From assembly GCF_047663525.1 (NCBI RefSeq), contig NC_092617.1, positions 3,910,501 through 3,974,500 of the forward strand: a DNA stretch of 64,000 nt. Direction: 5' to 3'. The position numbers were made by a program, and so were the translations under genes. Position 1 is the stretch's first letter. Each line of letters begins with the position of its first letter. The notes beneath the pieces were generated by a model that had not been told where the DNA came from, searched no databases, and was given only the letters and a program-made list of their open reading frames with translations. Of the stretch, positions 52,480 to 63,936 are shown piece after piece. The DNA comes from Anas platyrhynchos. Its lineage: Eukaryota; Chordata; Aves; Anseriformes; Anatidae.

Positions 52480-55200
52480 AAATTCACTGGTCTGAGCTGC
52501 CATCTCTTCCAATCCCCTCTGGAGCTGGGAGAGCAGCCCCAGCATGCAGGAGGGGCTCGGGGCCAAGAGCCCAGCTGCCACATGGAAGAACAGCCCCGGT
52601 GGCCCTCGGGGCTGCCCCTCACTGCCCGCTGGGCTCTGCCTCTCTGCTGCCTTTGGATTGGGGCTGCTGCTTCCCTGGAGCCATGGCCATGGCCGGCAGC
52701 AGGACGTGGCCTTGTCACTGCTGCTCTCTTTTGGCTTCCACATTGTGCTTCTTTTTTTCTGGGTAAGCCCTGATATCTCGTGTACCTTGGCGACAGTCCT
52801 GTTGTCTCTGCAGTGCCATACATGTGACTGCAGGCAGCAGCAGGCACTGTGCAGCCCTGGGTCACTGTACAGCCCTGCCTCCCTGCTAGCACCACAGTAA
52901 CAAATGGGGTTTTAGTTGGGGCTTCCGGGAATGAAGAACATAGACTTAAATTCCAAGGACAGTCTGTGAGGGACCAAAGGCTTGACCAAGAGCTTTATGG
53001 CAGCACCTGACAACAACTGGACTCATCTGCATGGCACTGCCCCCCTGCAGTGGGGCTCATGGCCACTGTCAGCCTGGAGAGGAATCTGGAGCTGCCAGGA
53101 GATGTCAGGGGATCTGCAGGGAGAACATGCAACGTTCAGTTGGTAGGGATTAGAACCTCATAATATTAATGGCCATCCAAAGAAGAGTTTGGTAAAGAAA
53201 AAGGGGAATCTGAGGAGTCCATGGGCTAAGGACAGCTCTGCCATGGCAGGAGTGGTACTGAAGAGCCAGCAGACAAAGGCCCCTAAGAGTGTAGAGTAAT
53301 TGAGGATAACCTTCTTGAGGCCTCATGGACCAGGTCTGGTGCAGCACTCGCCTGCCCTTTGTGCCCTCAGAGACACCCCATGGCCCTGCCCAGCACTGCC
53401 CTGTGCTGCTGAGCCATCAGGGCAGATGGAAAGGGGCTCAGCAGCAGAGATCCCCAGGGAGTTGAGTCTACTGTCCACCCTGAGCAGCACAGGCAGGGCG
53501 AAGACCCGCGGGGTCCTGGGTCACCACAGCCCCTGGCTCTCACAGCAGAACCGCCAGCTTGGGGCCCTGCAGGGAGCACAGGGAGGGAAGCAGCAATGGT
53601 CGTCCAGGCCAGCATGGACACATTACCCTGGGCCTTCTCTGGGAGCAGGGATGGCCCTGGGGAAGAGCAGGGCAGCATTGCTGGGCCTGCACTGATGGGG
53701 AAAGGGCAAAGGGAAAGCTCTTTGTGCAGGCCCCTGCTCGGGGCAGGCTGCACTGTGGCTGGGCCAGGCCTCTTGTGCTGGCCTGGGGAGCGGGGCTGGC
53801 CCTGCAGGGCACAGGCACTGTGTGCTGGGGATCTGCCAGGCAGGAGAGCAGGGCTCCTGCAGCTTCACGGACCTCCATTTCCTGGCACCATAGCCAGCCT
53901 CCTCCTTGCTCACCCCAACCAGACACTACACCTGTACGAGCTGCCTGCTTCCTCCTCCTCTAGAGGGCAGAGGGGAGGGAACAGTATAAGTAATGAAACT
54001 CACAATTTGAAAGACACATAAGGATAGGAAAGGAAAAGAAAAAAGAAAGAAATAAAAATCAAAAGCCAAACATGATGAACATTTTGTAACTCATCAGTTC
54101 CCACTAGCAGACCATTGTGCACACAGTCTCTGAGAGAGTGCCACCTTGCCTTGGAAAGATGATCCCAATATGTATTGCTGAGCACTATGTTATGTGCCAT
54201 GGAACATCCATTTGGTCAGGCTGGGTCAGCTGTCACAGCAGGTTCCCTTCCTAGACTTTTGCCCACCCTCAACCACCTTGCTGGTCGGGCAGAGTGAGAA
54301 GCAGAGAAGGCCTTGATGTTGTGCAAGCAATGTTCAGGAACAAGGTCCAGAGCCATGGGTGACCAACACTGCCCTAGACACATCAAAAACACAGAACCAC
54401 AGGAGATGATCTGCACAGAGTAACTCCATCCCAGCCACAGCCAGTGCAGGGCCCTGTGCTGGACTAGAAGGCTCCCTCTGAGCTCTGGAAGGAGCCAAGG
54501 AGGTGCTAATAAGCACCAGGACAATTGAGGAAGCCCAAAGGCCCTTCTGAAGGGTCACAGAGAGGCAGTGCTGGGCAGTGGGGAGGGCCAGGAGACTTGG
54601 CCCTCCCCACCTGGGACTTGGGTGAAAGCTGTGAGAAACAGAGACACTCAGAGCTTTAGCAGCAGTCTGTGCATGGAGTAGGAGGACGAGGTCAGTCCTG
54701 GGACTGGGGCAGGGCTGAAGGTCCCTGCGTGAAGCTGGGCTGATGGAGAAGTGTCCACCTTGCATGTGTGCCTCAGCCTGGGAGCAGGGGCCTGCCCATG
54801 GTGCGGGATGGCTGGGCTGTGCTCAGCCATGCCCCAGGAGATGACCTTGCTCTCTTCCTCCCCACCACTCCCCACACGGGGCTGGCCCTCAGCAAACACC
54901 CCTGAGCCTGGAGATGCACCAACCTGCTGCAGTGAGGTGCCACTACTGCAGGGGAAGAGGGGAGGCTTGGAGAGACACGTGGGGCCTGCGGACAAGAGTG
55001 GTGTGGCCTGGGGAAGTGAGTGCCTGGGAAAAGTTACCCTGGAGCCATAGGAGCCATTCTGGAAAGAAAACTTGTAGGCAGGAATCGCACTTTTGTGGCA
55101 CTGCAGAGCTGCTGGGCACATTGTGCAGGGTGCTCTGATGGACTTTGGTGTCCTTTTCCATCGTGTATTAAGTGACGCTTTTCTCAGGAATAGAGTAGCC
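52480..55200 (-). repeat. OR 3'-flank module, inverted paralogue of 9571-11360
   Basis: Segments recur inverted in the same order near the OR fragment at 11576. 52500-52900 corresponds to 10960-11340, 53030-53110 to 10600-10720, 54220-54740 to 10050-10530, and 54880-55202 to 9578-9900. 53300-53960 also recurs inverted at 61670-62280. Overlapping frames on both strands are composition-driven. Confidence 0.65.
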
Positions 55201-56270
55201 AACAGAGCACTGACAGTCTAAGATCATGCAAGGCATCATAAGCATGCCCCTAAAAAGATAACTGATATGGGGAAATCAAGAGAAGCCTGGTCAGGAAAAA
55301 TGTGAGATAGAGAGGAGGAAATAGGGGCTTGGCCAGCCAAAATTAAGGATTTTGTAGAGGTAAGGGGGTTCAGGTTATGCTGATGCTGCTGTAACTGTGA
55401 ATTTAAATAGTCATACGTGGCTATTCCCCAGCTTCGACCTATAAACTAAATTCCTAAACCTATATGCTACTCAGCACCCTGACAGGAATCCACTACTCTA
55501 ATGAGTGACCTCAACGTATCCCTAAAAGACAAAACTCAGCCCATAGCTGATTCCCCTAGCTCTTACTCTCTTAATTACTCTGATCTCTGCACTTAATACT
55601 AGCATTAAAATGATACATTTTACACCAGAAAACTGCTTAAGAGACCTAAATAAAACCCTTACCCCAAATGAATGTGAGGGGCCATGGATCTGATCAGCTT
55701 GTGGGTCACAAGGAGGAGATGGGTGGGAATGCTCTGAGGAGCTAAACTCTGCCTCAGGATCTCCTGCCCCAGCAGCAGGAATGTGACTGTGGCAGGGACT
55801 GTGAGGTCACTTCTGTCTCTGCACGTGATAGGGCAGCAGCAGGAACGTGTCACACAAAGGGACTGTGAGGTCACTTGTGCCTGTAGGTGGCAGGTCACCC
55901 TTGACTTCTCCCTGGGAGCTGCACTTTTGGGCTGACATCTGGCAGTGGCCCTGCTAGGCCAGCAGAAGGCACCTGCTTGGCATGCTGACTGGGGGATCCC
56001 TTCTGCCTACACACCCAGGAGGACCCAGGCAGAAAGAAGGCCCCAACATGGGTTGTCCTTTCCCTTCTGCTTGAGTCCATGACTGGGCACCAGGAGGCAC
56101 AAGGCTTGTCTGTGTCTAGCCAAGAAGCTGCAAGTCCAGCAGCAGGCCCCTGGCTTGGAAGCTTCTGCTGAGGTGACTTGTGTCTGGTTGGCTGAGAGGC
56201 CGCAAGGAGCCTGCTGGGTTGGGATGCCTACTTTAGGAGTGGTTTCCACCCTGATGGAGTTTCCTTTGGC
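55201..56270 (-). repeat. Repeats B (55201-55745) and A (55745-56270), copy 6
   Basis: Inverted modules, colinear with 62792-63936 read backwards. The A part is full length to CCACCCTGATGGAGTTTCC. Confidence 0.7.
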
Positions 56271-57415
56271 AGTAGAAAAGAGCAGGAAAGAAAAAACTGC
56301 TACATAGTGTTCCATGGAAGGCTGGCACTGGTTACAAGGAGGGAGAAATGTCCCTCAGAGGGTCATGCTGTGGTGCAAAAGGTCACCCTCTGATCAGACC
56401 CTTGCTTTGTGTTTCAATAAATAGCTGGTGAGGGTTGACAAGAGGTCAGTGAAAGCTAGGGATGAGAACAAGATGGTGAACTGAGATGGTTGTCTGCAGA
56501 CTTCAAGAAAATAGGGCAATGTGTGGGACAGCATAGGAAAGCCTGTGGAGGAGAAGGCAGAGTGTGCTGGTAAAAAGGGAATGCCCCAACTGCCGTGAAG
56601 GTTTTGTCCCCTTGGTTAGAGCTTATGAGTAGATATGTTATATTCATTGTGATGGGGCCTCATAGATTCCTTTCAACACATGCAACAGCTCAGAGGTTTC
56701 ATACCACTCTTCTTATCACGGCATCACACTGCCCACCCCATCCCACAGATCCCCAGGAAAAGCCTTGAGGCAGACATGGGGGTACAGGATCTCCCCTCCC
56801 AGTTCCAGGGGTCAGGCCTTGCCAATTCTGCTTCACTAAAACCAACTAAGACTTTTCTCAGCACAGTGCTTTGCCTGTCTGTAACCATGGACTCCAATTA
56901 TCTGCCCTAACAAGGCCCTGGGGATCCTTTGTTAGTAACAGCCCTCAGTGGGGCCCATTAATACTCCAAGTCACTTCAACTTTTCCTCCTGACTTTACTT
57001 GCTCAAGCGGTTGCATCACTCTCTTCTCAGTACCTGAACTTCATAGACTGAGCATCAAAATACACCATGGAACTCATTAAAATGAAGAAAATCCTAACAT
57101 CTCTTCCATTTTAATCTTCAAGCCTTCACGCCTTGTGCAGCTTGCAAGATGTAATTAAGGAAGAAGATTTCACAAAGCACATAATAAAAACATTTTATTG
57201 TTTCAAAGGCTGAATTTTGTTGCATTTCAGTTTGGAGAATCATTCTCCTCTTGCTATTCATCCAGGGTGACTTCTTTGGAGAACTCCATCGGGAGGAAAA
57301 TCAGAGTCTGGAGGTGTGACACCTCCACTGCCAACAGTGGTCTTCGTCCCTGTAACTGTTGCCCAGCCCAGCACATGAAACCCTTTCTAAGAGAAGTCAG
57401 GGGTTCCTTGGGAAA
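56271..57415. repeat. OR 3'-flank module D, copy 4
   Basis: Related to 23620-25400 with deletions: the AATAGCTGGTGAGGG segment, the GCACAGTGCTTTGCCT segment, and the final CACCTCCACTGCCAACAGTG block at 57318-57337. No gene is seen. Confidence 0.6.
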
Positions 57416-57532
57416 GAAATAAAGTATAAATAAAATAAAATTAAAATAAAATAAAATAAAATAAAATAAAATAAATAAAATAAAATAAAATAAAATAAAA
57501 TAAAATAAAATAAAATAAAATAAAATAAATTT
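57416..57532 (+). repeat. (AAAAT)n pentanucleotide microsatellite
   Basis: About 22 TAAAA units with a few irregularities at the left end. Confidence 0.95.
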
Positions 57533-57835
57533 GAAATGACCATTGGATCCTGAGAAATTTAGCCTGAATCTCAGTAGACACCTGGGCATCCATGGTCTCT
57601 CTTGGTTCTTCTGTGGAAAACTCAGGGTGAAAAATAAAGAAAATATATCTTTATTGGCTGTGTCCAGTAGAGCCTGATACATTTGTGGGTCTGATATGCT
57701 AGGACATTAAATATACCCAGCCCAGTAAACTTGATTGTCCCTTTCCTCCCTGCCTCCCCCTGGCTGGAAACAAGACCCCTCTAGTTCTGCTCATAGTATT
57801 CATTACAATGTCTGGTAGATGGCCCAATGGAAATA
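57533..57835. other. Non-coding, nothing recognised
   Basis: Short interval between the microsatellite and the CR1 3' end. Its first part (57535-57620) resembles the end of module D near 25430-25520. Confidence 0.4.
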
Positions 57836-60821
57836 TAGAATCATAGAATCATAGAATATCCTGAGTTGGAAGGGACCCTTAAGGATCATCAAGTCCAACT
57901 CTTGACACCGCACAGGTCTACCCAAAAGTTCAGACCATGTGACTAAGTGCACAGTCCAATCTCTTCTGAAATTCAGACAGGCTCGGTGCAGTGACCACTT
58001 CCCTGGGGAGCCTGTTCCAGTGTGCAACCACCCTCTCTGTGAAGAACCCCCTCCTGATGTCAAGCCTAAATTTCCCCTGCCTCAGCTTAACCCCGTTCCC
58101 GCGGGTCCTGTCGCTGGTGTTAATGGAGAAAAGGTCTCCTGCCTCTCGACACCCCCTTACGAGGAAGTTGTAGACTGCGATGAGGTCTCCCCTCAGCCTC
58201 CTCTTCTCCAGGCTGAACAGGCCCAGTGCCCTCAGCCGTTCCTCGTACGTCTTCCCCTCCAGGCCTTTCACCATCTTTGTAGCCCTCCTCTGGACACTCT
58301 CCAACAGTTTCATGTCCTTTTTATACTGTGGTGCCCAGAACTGCACACAGTACTCGAGGTGAGGCCGCACCAGCGCAGAGTAGAGCGGGACAATCACCTC
58401 CCTTGACCTACTAGTGATGCCGTGCTTGATGCACCCCAGGACACGGTTGGCCCTCCTGGCTGCCAGGGCACACTGCCGGCTCATATTCAACTTGCTGTCT
58501 ACCACCACCCCCAGATCCCTCTCTTCTAGGCTGCTCTCCAGCGTCTCATCGCCCAGTCTGTACGTGCAGCCAGGGTTTCCCCGTCCCAGGTGCAGGACTC
58601 GGCACTTGCTCTTATTGAACTTCATGCGGTTGGTGATCGCCCAGCTCTCCAACCTATCCAGATCCCTCTGCAAGGCCTTTCCACCCTCAACAGAGTCCAC
58701 AACTCCTCCAAGTTTGGTGTCATCAGCAAACTTGCTCAAAATACCTTCTATTCCTACATCCAGATCGTTAATAAAAATATTGAAAAGGACCGGCCCTAAA
58801 ATGGAGCCTTGAGGGACCCCACTGGTGACCGCCCGCCAGCCTGACGCAGCGCCATTCACCATAACCTTTTGGGCCCTGCCCGTTAGCCAATTGCTCACCC
58901 ATCGTATGATGTTTTTATTTAGCTGTATGGTGGACATTTTGTCCAGTAGGATCCTATGGGAAACCGTGTCAAAAGCCTTGCTGAAGTCCAAAAAAATCAC
59001 ATCAGCTGGTTTCCCTTGGTCCACCATACGGGTGATCTTATCCTTAAAGGAAATCAGGTTAGTTAGGCAGGACCTACCCTTCACAAACCCATGCTGGCTG
59101 GGACCAATGACTGCTTTGTCCCCCAGGTGCGCCTCAATACGTTCGAGAACCATCTTCTCCATGATTTTACCAGGCACTGACGTGAGACTGACAGGCCTGT
59201 AATTGCTAGGCTCTTCTTTCTGACCCTTCTTGAAAATCGGCACAACATTTGCCAGTTTCCAGTCTACCGGGACCTCTCCAGATTCCCAGGATCATTGAAA
59301 AATATTTGAGAGAGGTTCCGCGATGACGTCCGCCAGCTCCTTCAGCACCCGGGGATGAATCCCATCCGGACCCATGGACTTGTAGGGATCCAGGTGGAGT
59401 AGCATATCCCGCACACTTTCAGGGTCGGTTGGGAGTTTGTCATCCCCACCGTCCCAGTCCTCCAGCTCAGGGCACCCTGGGTCCCGAAGCCCATCATCGG
59501 CATTGAAGACAGAGGCAAAGAAGGCGTTAAGTGTCTCTGCTTTGCCTATGTCATTGTCAGTGAGAAGACCTTCCCTATCAAGGAGCGGCCCTATGTATTC
59601 TTTAGTTCTCCTTTTTCCATTCACATATCTAAAAAAAAAAAATTTATTTTCTCTCACAGACACAGCCAGCTTCAACTCTAGGTGTGCTTTGGCCACACGA
59701 ATTTTCTTCCTACAAACACGAACAGCATCCCTGTATTCTTTCCATGACACCTGGCCCTCCTTCCAGTAGCGAAACACTCTCTGTTTCCGTCTAATCTCCA
59801 TCAGAATGATTCTGGTCAGCCACGCCGGCCTCCTGCCGCGCCTGCCTGACTTGCGATATTTAGGAATTGCCTGATCTTGTGCTTCTACGAGGCATCGCTT
59901 AAAGAATGACCAGCACTGGTGGACATCGAGGCCTTCAAGAGCAGTTTCCCAGGGGACCTTGCTGACTAGTTCCCTGAGCAGCCTGAAGTCCGCTTTCCCC
60001 ATATCTAGGGATGAGGTTTTGGTGGCACTTTTCCTTCTGTCACCATAAATTTTGAACTCAACCACTTCATGGTCGCTATGACCGAGGCGGCCACCAATCA
60101 CCACATCTCCCACCAGACCCTCTCTGTTTTCCAGCAACAGGTCAAGGAGGGCACCTTTCCTAGTTGGCTCCGTTAGCACCTGCACCAAGAAGTTATCATC
60201 TAGGTGCTTCATGAACCTCCTGGACTTGCTCGTGTCAGCCGTGTGGCACTCCCAGTTAACGTCTGGCAAGTTGAAGTCCCCCATAAGGACAAGGGGAGTT
60301 AATCTCAAGGCCTCTCTTAGTTCTGTAAAGAATAATTTATCGGCGCTATCGTCCTGGCCAGGCGGTCTGTAATAGACTCCCACAACGACATCCCCTTTAT
60401 TCGTTTGTCCCTTGATCCTTACCCAGAGGCTCTCAACTTTGCCATCGCCGACCTGGAGTTCCACACAGTCCAGCCCCTGCTTCACATACATCGCCACCCC
60501 ACCACCTCGCCTACCCTGCCTGTCCCTCCTGAAGAGCCTGTAACCGTCTATCGCAACACCCCAGTCACAGGACTCATCCCACCAGGTTTCGCTTATGCCG
60601 ATGATGTCATAGTTGAGGGACTGGGCCAGGACTTCTAGCTCATCCATTTTATTCCTCATACTGCGTGCGTTCATGTAGAAGCATTTCAGGTGCGTCTCCT
60701 TACACTCAGCACCTTGTGGATCTAACCGAAGGACCCCACTGGCACACAGCCCCTCTGATTCTAGCGTACTTAGGTCTTCACCGGCGTGCCTGGTTTTAGC
60801 CCCTTCCCCTTCCCCTTCTGC
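57836..60821 (-). mobile_element. CR1 LINE, nearly complete ORF2, 3' end intact
   Basis: About 2.99 kb on the minus strand, from an endonuclease-coding 5' end to the 3' UTR ending in ATTCTATGATTCTATGATTC (57839-57858). It is the most complete CR1 in the window. It has inserted into, or recombined with, repeat A: 60822-60905 is a repeat A end, and its 5' boundary is a CCCCTTCCCCTTCC stretch. Confidence 0.93.
57930..60821 (-). pseudogene. CR1 ORF2 (endonuclease and reverse transcriptase), one in-frame stop
   Basis: A single reading frame of about 960 codons is interrupted once, by TGA at 59292-59294; the two halves (to 59292 and from 59291) are in the same frame. The first half has the apurinic-type endonuclease: NARS near 60670, SETWWDE near 60590, GDFNLPDVNW near 60270 and a SDH motif near 60073. 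The second half has the reverse transcriptase: [20 protein letters not shown], the FADD active site near 58720, and C-terminal RRATKM and [13 protein letters not shown] motifs. All catalytic motifs are intact, and the frame ends at 57930. It is not expected to make a full protein unless the stop is read through. An ATG at 60911 extends the frame 30 codons into repeat A. Confidence 0.9.
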
Positions 60822-60905
60822 AGAGACAGAAGTGACCTCACAGTCCCTGCCACAGTCACATTGCTCCTGCTGGGGCAGGAGATCCTGAGGCAGAGCTGAC
60901 CTCTC
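60822..60905 (+). repeat. Repeat A, 3'-end fragment
   Basis: CAGAGACAGAAGTGACCTCA through GATCCTGAGGCAGAGCTGACC, identical in pattern to 30588-30668. It forms the 5' boundary of the large CR1. Confidence 0.8.
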
Positions 60906-61334
60906 TCGCACCCCCTAGGTACCTGTTTTTCTCTTTCTTTGTTAGAGACTATGCAAAGTTTTACTGGGAATGTGTGTTGTTCTGCTTGTAGTGTCAGGTC
61001 TGTGGTTAAGGCATAGACAAGCTCTATGGTTTAGGGTTTTTTAGGTCTACCAAGGAGTCTAGGGTTAAATAGAGCATTTTCATGTTAGTGTTAAGGGAAG
61101 GCATTAGGTTAGGAAGAGAAAAAAAAAAAACAAAAAAAAACAAAAAAAAAGATAAAAGGATTCCTCTCAGAGTACTGTAGTAGCATTTAGGTTTAGAGAT
61201 TAAAATGACTTTTTCAAGTAAGGAAAGGGCCATAGGTGACTGTTTTAAGTCAGTGTTACTGCAGCATCTACATTACATAAACCGTCTTACTTCTATGAAA
61301 GCATAAGTTTCTGCTGGCCAAGCTCTTTTTCCCA
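60906..61334 (+). repeat. Repeat B, copy 7, with A-rich tract
   Basis: AGTTTTACTGGGAATG and GTCAGGTCTGTGGTTAAGG follow the B module. Three A runs separated by single C bases lie at 61121-61150. It is cut by a CR1 3' end at 61335. Confidence 0.65.
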
Positions 61335-61665
61335 CAGAATCACAGAATCGTCTAGGTTGGACGTGACCTCAGGATCATCAAGTCCAACCTCTGACCTAAC
61401 ACTAACCAGTCCTCCACTAGACCATTTCCCTAAGCTCTACATCTAAACGTCTTTTAAAGACTTCCAGGGATGGTGACTCCACCACTTCCCTGGGCAGCCC
61501 ATTCCAATGCCTCACAACCCTTTCGGTAAAGAAGTTTTTCCTAATAGCTAACCTAAAACACCCCTGGTGCAACTTTAGCCCATTCCCCCTCGTCCTGTCA
61601 CCAGGCAGATGGGAGAATAGACCAACCCGCACCTCACTACAGCCTCCTTTAATGTACTTATAAAG
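61335..61665 (-). mobile_element. CR1 LINE 3' fragment
   Basis: Plus-strand reading CACAGAATCACAGAATCGTC marks the reversed 3' end. It continues through the 3' UTR into the last RT codons ([20 protein letters not shown] on the minus strand). Confidence 0.9.
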
Positions 61666-62790
61666 AGGAGGTCCGTGAAGCTGCAGGAGCCCTGCTCTCT
61701 TGCCTGGCAGATCCCCAGCACACAGTGCCTGTGCCCCGCAGGGCCAGCCCCGCTCCCCAGGCCAGCACAAGAGGCCTGGCCCAGCCACAGTGCAGCCTGC
61801 CCCGAGCAGGGGCCTGCACAAAGAGCTTTCCCTTTGCCCTTTCCTCATCAGTGCAGGCCCAGCAATGCGGTTCTACTCTTCCCCAGGGCCATCCCTGCTC
61901 CCAGAGAGCCTTGCCCAGGGCAATGTGTCCATGCTGGCCTGGCTGGCCATTGCTGCTTCCCTCCCTGTGCTCCCTGCAGGGCCCCGAGCTGGCGGTGCTG
62001 CTGTGAGAGCCAGGGGCTGTGGTGCTCTGGGATACCCGCGGGTCTTCCATATGTGCATGTTGCTCAGAGTGGGCAGCAGACCTACGTCCATGGGGACCTC
62101 TGCTGCTGAGCCCCATTCCATGTGTGCTGATGGCTCAGCAGCACAGGGCAGTGCTGGGCAGGGCCATGGGGTGTCTCTGAGGGCACAAAGGGCAGGCGAG
62201 TGTTGCACAGACCTGGTCCATGAGGCCTCAAGAAGGTTATCCTCAATTACTCTACACTCTTAGGGGCCTTTGTCTGCTGGCTCTTCAGCACCACTCCTGC
62301 CATGGCAGAGCTGTCCTTACCCCATGGATTCCTCAGATTCCCCTTTTTCTTTACCAAACTCTTCTTTGGATGGCCATTAATTTTATGAGGTTCTAATCCC
62401 TACCAACTCAGCGTTGCATGTTCTCCCTGCAGATCCCCTGACATCTCCTGGCAGCTCCAGATTCCTCTCCAGGCTGGCAGTGGCCATGAGCCCCACTGCA
62501 GGGGGGCAGTGCCATGCAGATGAGTCCAAGACCAGTTATTGTCAGGTGCTGCCATAAAGCTCTTGGTCAAGCCCTTGGTCCCTCACGGACTGTCCTTGCA
62601 CTTCAAGTCTATGTCCTTCACACCAGGAAGTCCCAAATAAAATCCCATTTGTAACTGCAGTGCTACCAGGGAGGAAGCTGTGACCCAGGGCTGCGCAGTG
62701 CCTGCTGCTGCCTGCAGCCACAGGGATGTCACTGCAGAGACAACAGGACTGTAACCAAGGTACACAAGATATCAGGGCTTACCCAGAGAA
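61666..62790 (+). repeat. OR 3'-flank module, inverted copy of 52780-53900
   Basis: GGTCCGTGAAGCTGCAGGAG at the left and ACCAAGGTACACAAGATATC near 62755 match the inverse of 53860-53880 and 52775-52800. The order is conserved. Overlapping open frames on both strands are GC-driven. Confidence 0.7.
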
Positions 62791-62791
62791 A

Positions 62792-63160
62792 AAGACAAGC
62801 CTTGTGCCTGCTGCTGCCCAGTCATGGACTCAAGCAGAAGGGACAGGACAACCCATCTGGGGGCCTTCTTTCTGCCTGGGTCCTCCTGGCTCTGGAGGCA
62901 GAGGGGATCCCCCAGTCAGCATGCCAAGCAGGTGCCTTCTGCTGGCCTAGCAGGGCCACTGCCAGATGTCAGCCCAAAAGTGCAGCTCCCAGGGAGAAGG
63001 CAAGGGTGGCCTGCCACCTCCAGACACAAGTGACCTCACAGTCCCTTTCTGTGACACATTCCTGCTGCTGGCCTATCAAGTGCAGAGACAGAAGTGACCT
63101 CACAGTCCCTGCCACAGTCACATTCCTGCTGCTGGGGCAGGAGATCCTGAGGCAGAGTGC
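62792..63160 (+). repeat. Repeat A, copy 8
   Basis: CAAGCCTTGTGCCTGCTGCT to GAGATCCTGAGGCAGAG, closely similar to 30298-30660. Confidence 0.8.
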
Positions 63161-63936
63161 AACTCTCCCTAGTCTCTTACGGACTAGGGCTCACTTTTCT
63201 GGGTTAGAGAATAAACAGAGGTTTATTGGGAATGTTTGGTGTTCTTCTGTGGTTAGGGTATGGGCAAGCTCTGTGGTTTATGGTTTTATTGAGGTCTGCC
63301 AAGAAATCTAAGGATCAATAGAGCATTTTAATCCTAGTGTCTAGGGAAGGCGTTTGGGTGAGTAAGAGAATAAAGGCAAGGGAAAGGGGCTATGGGCCGA
63401 GTTTTGCTTGAAGGGATCCTTTGAATTCAAGCATTAGAGTAAGGGATTCCCATCAGAGTGTTGCAGTAGCATTTAGGTTTTGGGATTTAAATTACTGTCT
63501 AAATAAGGTAAGGGCCATACATGATTCTTTTAAGTCAGCGTTACTACAGCATCAACATTACATGCACCCTCTTACCTCTATGAAATCATTAATTTCTGTT
63601 GGCCATGCTCCTTTTCTCACCCCAAATCTCACATCTCTCTTGTCCAGGCTTCTCCTAACCTCCCCATGTCTTACTGGTGTCAACTTTCTGATGACATTCA
63701 TGATCACAGAGTATCTTTTTCACCTCTGTTGGCTCCTCCATTACTGGGAAGGAAGTAGCATTGTAGTCAGGAGGGAAAAGGACACATGGGTCTTTAGGAA
63801 AATCCTGCACAATGTGCCCATCAGCTCTGCACCTCCACAAAACTGTGCTTCCTACCTACAAGTTTTGTTTCCCAAATGGCTTCTGTGGATCCAGGGCTCC
63901 TTTTCCCAGGCCCTCTCACATGTTTCAGTTTTGGAT
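63161..63936 (+). repeat. Repeat B, copy 8
   Basis: The fullest plus-strand B copy: GAGGTTTATTGGGAATG, an AT-rich middle, and a TCTTACCTCTATGAAATC end, continuing to the CR1 junction. Confidence 0.7.

Noticed and set aside
53300-53960. Overlapping 130-140 codon frames on both strands, repeated near 61700-62260
   Set aside because: Open frames on both strands in a GC-rich duplicated block without any domain.
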